Source: Anabaena azotica FACHB-119 (GTDB lineage Bacteria > Cyanobacteriota > Cyanobacteriia > Cyanobacteriales > Nostocaceae). Taken from it: 64,000 nt of DNA. The position numbers and the translations under genes were made by a program. The stretch spans positions 124,001-188,000 of the forward strand of contig NZ_JACJSG010000010.1 of the NCBI RefSeq assembly GCF_014697625.1, given 5' to 3'. Below the pieces are notes generated by a model. It was given only the letters and a program-made list of their open reading frames with translations. It was not told the DNA's origin and did no database searches. This document shows, piece after piece, positions 57,873-64,000 of this stretch (position 1 is its first letter; each line of letters starts with the position of its first letter).

Positions 57873-58704
57873 GGCTGCTTTCCTGCCAAGTTATTTGGTA
57901 CACACTTACCTTTTTTTTTGCAACTGACAATTATGCCCATAGATTCAATCTAAAGGCATAAATAAGGTTATATTCACTTCACAAAACTCTGTTATTTTGC
58001 TCCGAGTTATTGGATTGCTTACGTTATATCATTGTTCAAGCCTTGAGTTTTTTCGGAAAATACGGAAATTTTCAGAAATCTTTATTCTCTGGGAAAACAA
58101 GGATAGCTTCACATTGATTTCACATAAATAAATTCCCTCGGTCGCTTGCTTCATGAAGATATGGCTATTTAGGTAAATTTATAGTACCCACCCTGCCATA
58201 AAAGATATCAGTTAAATAGAGGATAATTTTTAATAGTTTGAGAGTTATAGGATTCCTACTTGGTTTTTGAAACATACGTAGGGCGCTGCACTGCCCACTG
58301 TCCCCAGTCCCCAGCTATAAGCAAATCCCCGGCTTCTTGAAGAAGTCGAGGATCTCATGTCTTGCCAAACAGGGGTAGATTTAGGGACTTCCAGAAAATA
58401 AACTATGCAATTTCTCTGCCTCAAAGCAACTGTCTTTCCCCCTGCCCCCGCTTCATACCGCACGTGTGACTGCGCTCACCGCCCACGCAACTCGCTCCCC
58501 GACGCGGGGAGAGGCTTTAAAACCCCCATTCCCTTGTAGGGAAGGGGGGTAGGGGGGTTAGGTCTTGAAGATTTTGATGTCAGCAATAATACTTTTCAAA
58601 CAACCTCTTAACCTATCAGGCGATTGCTATATTAAATGTTTTCTGAAGATGTGGAAACTACTTAGAAAATCAAATCAGCAAATTCCCAACCCGCCTGGAG
58701 TAAT
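57873..58704. other. Upstream region of hpsA
   Basis: About 830 bp with no gene. The 300 bp next to hpsA are AT-rich and should hold the cluster promoter. Farther right is a hairpin near 58329-58351 (CCGGCTTCTTGAAGAAGTCGAGG) and a partial MITE-like block at 58496-58564 (GGGGAGAGGC, CCCTTGTAGGGAAGGGG, GGGGGGTTAGGTC). I cannot identify the hormogonium-type sigma-factor site by eye. Confidence 0.4.
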
Positions 58705-58941
58705 TTAGTAATGATTGAGGTTAATTCCTGCTTCTTTTGCCATTGCTTCTAAACCTTTAATTTCTAAGGTTTTAATGGCTTTGGTGGATAACTTCAGTTT
58801 TACCCAACGGTTGCCACCTGGCCACCAAACGCGCTTGCTTTGCAGGTTGACTTGTTGCAAGCGTTTGGTGCGGCGGTGGGAGTGGGAAATTGCAAAGGCG
58901 TTGTTTGCTTTCTTGCCTGTTAAATCACAGCGACGAGCCAT
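58705..58941 (-). CDS. rpmB: 50S ribosomal protein L28
   Basis: The 78-residue protein starts [20 protein letters not shown] and continues [20 protein letters not shown], a full bL28 N-terminal pattern. I use ATG 58941; the 11 codons upstream are unlikely to be translated. L28 is part of the large ribosomal subunit. It follows htpG in the same direction with 472 bp between, which includes a MITE fragment. Confidence 0.95.
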   Translation of the reverse strand: MARRCDLTGKKANNAFAISHSHRRTKRLQQVNLQSKRVWWPGGNRWVKLKLSTKAIKTLEIKGLEAMAKEAGINLNHY

Positions 58942-59167
58942 TGTTTTTATCTCCAGATTACGATTTAAATACAACCTTCCTATTTTAGCTGACTGCGACA
59001 GAGGATTGGGGTTTGGGGTTTGGGGATAAAAAAATATCTAATATGTAGGGTGCGTCAGTATGAGAGATACCCGCTATACCAAGAAAATATTTATACTGAC
59101 GCACCCCACTAACTGGGGACTGGGGCTTAAGCTACGAAAAACTTTTCTGCAAACCTCTCTCCTACAA

Positions 59168-59330
59168 ATGCAGAGACGTTGCATGCAACATCTCTACATA
59201 TTCCCCCAAAGGTCAGACCTAACCCCCCAGCCCCCTTCCCTACAAGGGAAGGGGGAGAAATCAAAGCCTCTCTCCTTGTAGGAGAGAGGTTTGGAGAGAG
59301 GTCTTCCAGATCCCGTGAACAAGTCAGGGT
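59168..59330 (+). mobile_element. Partial CTGACTTTTCACG MITE with decayed ends, and GAGACGTTGCATGCAACATCTC hairpin
   Basis: From CAGACCTAACCCCCCAGCCC to AGATCCCGTGAACAAGTCAG it matches the interior and right end of the MITE family; the left terminal repeat is missing and the right one carries an inserted base change (GTGAACAAGTCAG). A CAGAGACGTTGCATGCAAC hairpin precedes it. Confidence 0.6.
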
Positions 59331-59413
59331 TAGGGAGGGGTAACACCAGATTCATCAACTACTGTCAGACTTGTATGGGGTGTTGTTGCTGCAATGCCCA
59401 CCCTATGGTACTG

Positions 59414-61375
59414 TTAGCTGCTGGCTTGTTGTGTCAGCTTGGTGAGTACGTCGTTGGAACGTTCGACAAAGGATTTCATTCCTTCTGCGTCGAAACCTTT
59501 CTGAGACATCAGCGCTAAATCGTAAACGTGTTGACAAATTAAGTTGGCTAAGGGATTTGTTGTTTGTCCGTCACCTTGAATAATTGTGCCTTGGTTGAGA
59601 TTTACCAAGTTTTGAATGAGGGGATGGGCTGTGTTTACTAATAAAATGTGGTCTTCGGGAAAGTCGGCGTTTTGCTGTTGCATCATCGCACTCATTTCTC
59701 TCATGCGGCGGAGAAATTCGGGTAGAAGAACGATCGCCGGTGGTGTACCTTGAGGATCATCAGACTTCAACGCTTCGGTGCGAATGTTGACTTTGGGTTT
59801 GTTCAGCGCTTTCTCGAATAACTCTTTAATGACCTCACTCTTGGTTTTGTTGGTTGTGGGGTCAACAATTTCCTGCGCCTTGTCTTTATCCAGTAAGGTA
59901 TTATCTAGGTCAGAGTCTACGCGGGTAAATTTGACATCCTTATATTCCCGTTCGAGGAAGTTGATAAAGTGGGTATCGATGAAGGAGTCGAGGAACAGCA
60001 CTTCCAAGCCTTGGTTTTTGTGCAGTTCTATATATGTGGCTTGGGTGGCTTCGTCGGTGCTGTAGAAGACGCGGTTTTCGTGGCGTTCTTTGTTGCGTTC
60101 TAAGTATTCTTTCAGTGTGGTGTATGGAGAGGTGCTAGCAGGTGTAACTTCTTGCCAAGCATCATCCTCGCTGGTTTGCACTTGCACTGAAGCAGTCTCA
60201 GTATTTCCCTTGTTCTGTGCGGCGGTGCTGCGGAAAATAATGATATCTTCGACTTGCTTTTTAAATTTCTCATCGTTGAGAACGCCGAACTTGACAAATG
60301 TACTTAAGTCTTTCCACGCACTAATATATTGTTCACGGTCGTCGCGGTAAAGTTCTTTGAGTCTGTCGCCGACTTTCTTAGCTATATAATCGCCGATTTT
60401 GCGGACAGTGCGATCGCCTTGCAATGCACTCCGCGATACGTTCAGGGGTATATCTGTACTATCAATCACCCCGCGCATGGGTACGAGAAACTGGGGAATA
60501 ATTTCTTCGCAGTTATCGCTGACAAAAACTTGGTTACAGAATAATTTGATTTGCCCTTTGGTCACATCCACATCTGGACGCATTTTCGGGAAATACAGAA
60601 TCCCGTTGATAATGAAGGGATAGTCAGTATTCAAATGTACCCACAGTAAGGGTTCTTCTTGGAAAGGGTACAGGTAGCGGTAAAATTCTAAATAATCTTC
60701 TTTGGTTAAGTTGTTGGGAGACTCCCGCCAAGGTGCTTTTTGCTGGTTTAATACTTCATCATCCAGTTTGATGGGTACTGGCATGAAGTCGCAATAAGTC
60801 TTGACCAAATTTTTGACTCTGACAGCTTCTAAATATTCTTCTTCATCTGGTAACAGAGTCAGGGTGATGGTAGTTCCGCGAGTGGTGCGCGATGACTCTT
60901 CTAAAGTGAACTCTGGGGAACCATCACAACTCCAGTGAACTGCTTGCGCTCCTTCTTTGTAGGATAGGGTATCAATTTCTACCTTACTAGCCACCATGAA
61001 GGAGGAGTAGAAACCCAAACCAAAGTGACCGATAATTGGCTGGTCTGCTTTACCTTGATATTTGTGAATAAATTCTTCCGCACTAGAGAAAGCGACTTGA
61101 TTGATATATTTCTTAACTTCCTCTGCTGTCATCCCAATCCCATTATCGGAGATGGAGAGGGTTTTTTTATCTTTATCTATTGCCAATACAATTTCTGGTT
61201 CTCCGACTTCTCCCGCATATTCTCCAGCGCGAGACACCATTTTCAGCTTCTGAATTGCGTCTACGGCGTTAGATACTAATTCCCGCAGGAAGATTTGATG
61301 GTCTGAGTAGAGGGACTTTTTGATGATGGGGAATATATTCTCAGTATGAATACTGATAGTTCCTTGCTCTAGCAT
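59414..61375 (-). CDS. htpG: Chaperone protein HtpG (Hsp90)
   Basis: The 653-residue cytosolic Hsp90 has GTISIHTENIFPIIKKSLYS, RELVSNAVDAIQKL (ATP-site helix), ISDNGIGMTAEEV and IGHFGLGFYSSFMVA. The GHKL ATPase motifs are complete. The middle and C-terminal domains are full length. Cyanobacterial HtpG supports heat and light tolerance and phycobilisome and tetrapyrrole homeostasis. The start is ATG 61375. The gene is followed, 470 bp on, by rpmB. Confidence 0.96.
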   Translation of the reverse strand: MLEQGTISIHTENIFPIIKKSLYSDHQIFLRELVSNAVDAIQKLKMVSRAGEYAGEVGEPEIVLAIDKDKKTLSISDNGIGMTAEEVKKYINQVAFSSAEEFIHKYQGKADQPIIGHFGLGFYSSFMVASKVEIDTLSYKEGAQAVHWSCDGSPEFTLEESSRTTRGTTITLTLLPDEEEYLEAVRVKNLVKTYCDFMPVPIKLDDEVLNQQKAPWRESPNNLTKEDYLEFYRYLYPFQEEPLLWVHLNTDYPFIINGILYFPKMRPDVDVTKGQIKLFCNQVFVSDNCEEIIPQFLVPMRGVIDSTDIPLNVSRSALQGDRTVRKIGDYIAKKVGDRLKELYRDDREQYISAWKDLSTFVKFGVLNDEKFKKQVEDIIIFRSTAAQNKGNTETASVQVQTSEDDAWQEVTPASTSPYTTLKEYLERNKERHENRVFYSTDEATQATYIELHKNQGLEVLFLDSFIDTHFINFLEREYKDVKFTRVDSDLDNTLLDKDKAQEIVDPTTNKTKSEVIKELFEKALNKPKVNIRTEALKSDDPQGTPPAIVLLPEFLRRMREMSAMMQQQNADFPEDHILLVNTAHPLIQNLVNLNQGTIIQGDGQTTNPLANLICQHVYDLALMSQKGFDAEGMKSFVERSNDVLTKLTQQASS

Positions 61376-61603
61376 GATGAGTAATCGTATATGAAGGTGT
61401 TTGTGTAGTCAAGCCATTGTAGCCTTTTACATCATGGATAAATTCCCTGATATAAAAGAGCATGAGAGCAATAGAGATTTTCAAGCTATAGTTTACGCGA
61501 TCGCAGCTACTTCCCTGGATTGTTTGCCCCCCATACTACGATTCGGATTTCCCTACCATACACTAGGATTACTAAGTAGAACAGACTAAATAAATCAAGG
61601 TTC

Positions 61604-61649
61604 GTAGTAAGGACTTTAGTCCTCAAGAAAGGACTAAAGTCCTTACTAC
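61604..61649. repeat. Perfect 20-bp hairpin repeat GTAGTAAGGACTTTAGTCCT
   Basis: Arms 61604-61623 and 61630-61649 are exact complements with a 6-base loop. The related copy with two mismatches is at 34453-34503. It is in the 463-bp gap between the methyltransferase and htpG. Confidence 0.8.
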
Positions 61650-61717
61650 CAACTAAATTATGATGACTTTACATTACTTAATGTAGTTTGATTTATTTTC
61701 GTCCGCTTACTTGTATA

Positions 61718-61838
61718 TTTATCGTAACTAAAAGGGTTTAAGACCCCTACGTCTATACGTAGTATCAGTTTCAGTCGGGGTTTAAATCCCCGACTGAAAC
61801 TGTCTTGAATTTTGAATGCGCGAATTTTGAATTGTTAA
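61718..61838 (+). repeat. Repeat flanking the methyltransferase gene, left copy
   Basis: The repeat contains TTATCGTAA, GGGTTTAAGACCCCTACGTC, a GTTTCAGTCGGGGTTTAAAT hairpin (with its complement) and GAATGCGCGAATTTTGAATTG. An inverted copy is at 62545-62693 and a third, interrupted copy at 63540-63922. Confidence 0.75.
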
Positions 61839-62471
61839 TTACTTAATTTTTTCCAAGACCAAAAAATAGTGGTATGGGTGCATAGGGTCAGTAAATTCCT
61901 GCTTAATAGTTAAACCCGCTTTAGCCACAGAGTTGTGTATCCGCTTTTTTGGATAACCCTTGAGTCCGACTTCCCAGAAATGCTCATCGGTTTTGGGACG
62001 GGTACTCCAGAATGTTGGTAAACTCAATGATAAATGCCGCGATCGCTTTGCCAAGGAAAATTTCAGTTGAATGGCGAAATACTGCGAGTTATAAGGTAAT
62101 GAAATGATTAAATATTTTTTCGTTGCTTGTGCTAGTTTTTTTAAGGCTTGTTCTGACTGTTCATAGGGTAAATGTTCTAACACCTGAAACAGCACAATTG
62201 CATCATATTTATCTTGTTTGAGAGAAAAGTTACTTGTTAAATCTAGCACTATATCTGGTTGTAGATTCCTGTCAATATCTGCTGTTGTTACCTTGTAACC
62301 TTTACTTTTGAGTAAGTCTGTCATAATGGAATTAAAAATTCCCACTTCGAGAATTTCTTTTACCTGTGTGCCAAGGTTAAATATCAGCCGTAATTGATGA
62401 TGGTAACTGATAAAGCGGTCTCTCGATAAATATTCAAAATTTCTAATGTTTAACGAGGTGATTAGCTGCAT
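61839..62471 (-). CDS. Class I SAM-dependent methyltransferase
   Basis: The protein has about 210 residues from ATG 62471 (MQLITSLNIRN); the open frame extends 20 codons upstream without support. Motif I appears as ILEVGIFNSIMTDLLKSKGY, an atypical version where the usual G-x-G-x-G is VGIFNS. TADIDRNLQPDIV and DAIVLFQVLEHLPYEQSEQA follow, and a late DPMHPYHYFLVLEKI motif ends the chain. The substrate is unknown. It is enclosed by inverted copies of the same 120-150 bp repeat, so it may have moved with them. Confidence 0.65.
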   Translation of the reverse strand: MQLITSLNIRNFEYLSRDRFISYHHQLRLIFNLGTQVKEILEVGIFNSIMTDLLKSKGYKVTTADIDRNLQPDIVLDLTSNFSLKQDKYDAIVLFQVLEHLPYEQSEQALKKLAQATKKYLIISLPYNSQYFAIQLKFSLAKRSRHLSLSLPTFWSTRPKTDEHFWEVGLKGYPKKRIHNSVAKAGLTIKQEFTDPMHPYHYFLVLEKIK

Positions 62472-62544
62472 ATAATTTACTCTTGAACCTGAGTTACTAA
62501 TGGGAGTTAGACAAAAATTATCCAGAAACAATCATCAAATTTAT

Positions 62545-62693
62545 TTAACAATTCAAAATTCGCGCATTCAAAATTCGCGCATTAAAGACATTTTGCCTAC
62601 GGCACGCTACGCGAACAGTTGGGGATTTAAACCCCAACTGAAAATTTGCTACGTACAGACGTAGGGGTCTTTAACCCTCGGAATTACGATAAA
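62545..62693 (-). repeat. Repeat flanking the methyltransferase gene, right (inverted) copy
   Basis: Reverse complement of the left copy in all its parts, with an additional GCCTACGGCACGCTACGCGA block between the GGGGTTT hairpin and the GCGCGAATTTT part. The region from here to 63130 has no gene that I can see. Confidence 0.75.
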
Positions 62694-63131
62694 CAAAAAC
62701 CTTAACATTGTTTGCCTAGTTTCTGACATATCTTGGGTTAGAGCTTTTTTCAGCCTTTAGGTAGTTTTTTGAGGATGATAGGTTTGCTATTCGCTTGTGC
62801 CTCAAAAATGTTTAAGTTCTTTTAAAAGATTTATACCAATTCTTTATCAAGTTACGCCCAATAAATGATGTAAAAATTAGGCTGAAACCTTTCTACAGTG
62901 AAAAATTAAGCGCATCTTGATTAAGAAACGGTTACTGGTTATATACAGCAAATTTCTGTGACATCCAATACACTTTCACCTTGTTTATCGGATATCTATT
63001 TTTCAATTTTGATACGAATTAGGACTTATATTAACTCCGCTTAATCACTTCTAAATCAATACAGTTCAGTTAAGGCTAGATTGAGTGGCAATTTTGATTA
63101 AACTAGATTTATCGGCGGTTAATTATTCTTA

Positions 63132-63392
63132 TATAGCAGTCGAAGCATCTGACTTTTCAAGGGATCTGGAAGACCTCTCTCCAAACCTCTCTCCTTGTAG
63201 GAGAGAGGCTTTGATTTCTCCCCCTTCCCTACTAGGGAAGGGGGCTGGGGGGTTAGGTCTGTCGTTAGCTTTTCCACATGACGTGAAAAGTCAGGTCGAA
63301 GCATAGGTTAGGACATCATACAATTTTAAAACCCATAATTTCAAAGGCTTTCATCCCTGTCAAGAGTCCCCTATAACCTGTCCCCTGCTATA
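63132..63392 (+). mobile_element. TATAGCA-ended element split by a MITE
   Basis: TATAGCAG at 63132 and CTGCTATA at 63385-63392 are the ends of this family. Removing the inner element and one target copy leaves about 107 bp, matching the other members (105 bp). CATAGGTTAGGACATCAT and CCTGTCCCC lie in the right half. Confidence 0.7.
63139..63302 (-). mobile_element. 144-bp CTGACTTTTCA MITE nested in the TATAGCA element
   Basis: The element proper is 63149-63292. GTCGAAGCAT occurs at 63139-63148 and 63293-63302, an exact 10-bp target duplication. The ends CTGACTTTTCA and TGAAAAGTCAG are perfect over 11 bp. Confidence 0.88.
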
Positions 63393-63584
63393 CCAACTCA
63401 AAAAATCTTTGCAACACATCCATGAACTGTAGGGGCGCACAGCTGTGCGCCCCTACCCTGGTATCTGTCGCATTCTTTTTTCAATTTAAACCGTATTGTA
63501 TTGGGTTTATTCACTGAAAATATAGACAGATATGTTCAATTATCGTAAATAAAAGGGTTTAAGACCCCTACGTCTATAAGTAGT

Positions 63585-63684
63585 GGCGTGGCAAGCTTAA
63601 AATGTTGCATTAATTAACCACAGAGGCACAGAGACACAGAGGTTAGAGAGGAAACTTATTGCACTATTTTAGCCTTGCCACGCC
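63585..63684. mobile_element. 100-bp MITE, first of a tandem pair at AGTAGT
   Basis: It starts GGCGTGGCAAG and ends CTTGCCACGCC, with inverted similarity continuing to about 27 bp. AGTAGT lies directly on both sides (63579-63584, 63685-63690). Confidence 0.8.
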
Positions 63685-63690
63685 AGTAGT

Positions 63691-63814
63691 GGCGCGACCG
63701 GACTAAAATGTTGCATTAGATGGGGAAAAAATCGAACGCAGATGCACGCAGATGAACGCAGATGAACAAGATGATAGATTGTTGGCTAATGCACAAAATT
63801 AGTCCGGTCATGCC
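63691..63814. mobile_element. 124-bp MITE, second of the tandem pair
   Basis: It starts GGCGCGACCGGACTAAAATG and ends with the near-complement (AATTAGTCCGGTCATGCC), again flanked by AGTAGT (63685-63690, 63815-63820). The first 29 bases resemble the start of the neighbouring element, so both belong to one family. The centre has GCAGATGCACGCAGATGAAC repeats. Confidence 0.8.
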
Positions 63815-64000
63815 AGTAGTATCAGTTTCAGTCGGGGATTTCAACCCCGACTGTTCGCGTAGCGTGCCGTAGGCAAAATGTCTTTAATGCGCGAATTTTG
63901 AATGCGCGAATTTTGAATTGTTATTGTATGAAACCACCCTGATTTGCAAGGAGAGGGTTAGGGTAGGGTAAAACCAACGCCGCAAAGTTAATTAAGTCAT

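Larger units (their letters stand above)
63540..63922 (+). repeat. Third copy of the methyltransferase-flanking repeat, interrupted
   Basis: TTATCGTAA, GGGTTTAAGACCCCTACGTC and CTATAAGTAGT form the left part. The right part, from ATCAGTTTCAGTCGGGGATT to GCGCGAATTTTGAATTG, resumes at 63821. Two small elements fill the middle. Confidence 0.75.

Noticed and set aside
61401..61589. 62-codon + strand frame upstream of htpG
   Set aside because: No ribosome-binding site, no recognised family and it lies in the divergent leader of htpG.
63085..63306. Frames on both strands across 63085-63306
   Set aside because: They are contained in nested MITEs with no coding constraint.

Overview
The window looks like chromosome of a filamentous, probably heterocyst-forming cyanobacterium of the Nostoc/Anabaena group. 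The signs are frequent GCGATCGC (HIP1) octamers inside genes, many period-7 short tandem repeats (STRRs) between genes, many small MITE-like elements, a stand-alone Mo-dependent nitrogenase C-terminal-domain protein, and a hormogonium polysaccharide (hps) gene cluster. I cannot name the strain from sequence alone.

Region 1-6 kb is accessory in character. It holds a P-loop ATPase cut by the window edge, two 5'-truncated fragments of Rpn/PD-(D/E)XK family genes, a class I methyltransferase, and an overlapping pair made of an SPL-like radical SAM protein and a methyltransferase-like protein. Region 6-17 kb has a hybrid response regulator/histidine kinase, an aldehyde dehydrogenase, a sulfite-oxidase-like molybdopterin enzyme, ribosomal protein L32, a membrane-anchored caspase-like protein without its catalytic dyad, a Mo-nitro_C protein, an anion permease, a CbbX/SpoVK-type AAA ATPase and a Uma2 nuclease.

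Region 17-27 kb is core housekeeping. Leftward asd-dapA-rnj (lysine/threonine precursor synthesis and RNase J) is divergent from rightward tig-clpP-clpX (trigger factor and the Clp protease). Region 27-34 kb has small cyanobacterial proteins, a FAD oxidoreductase, a YaaW family protein, an O-antigen ligase-like protein and a DUF3598 protein. Region 34-43 kb is mostly leftward: ftsX, a GAF/PP2C phosphatase, ftsY, an intact tnpB, nusB and a DUF502 membrane protein.

Region 43-58 kb is dominated by the leftward hps cluster. HpsA (1628 aa, pilin-like N-terminal segment) is followed by three prepilin-like proteins, three family 2 glycosyltransferases and a fourth prepilin-like protein. A nucleotidyltransferase-like glycosyltransferase, an HpsJ family membrane protein and a further glycosyltransferase lie beyond. 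Together they suggest synthesis of an exported polysaccharide coupled to a pilus-like secretion machine, as known for hormogonium motility. Region 58-64 kb has rpmB and htpG, a methyltransferase enclosed by inverted repeats, and a gene-free tail built from nested small elements.

The most notable unlabelled structure is the repeat landscape. There is a 144-147 bp MITE family with 9-10 bp target duplications, a 105 bp TATAGCA-ended family that has itself been hit by that MITE, and a tandem pair of MITEs inserted into one AGTAGT target. Several genes have their stop codon or an internal loop supplied by STRR sequence. There is also an orphan intrinsic terminator near 33.27 kb that may end an unannotated small RNA. 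I saw no rRNA, convincing tRNA or CRISPR array.
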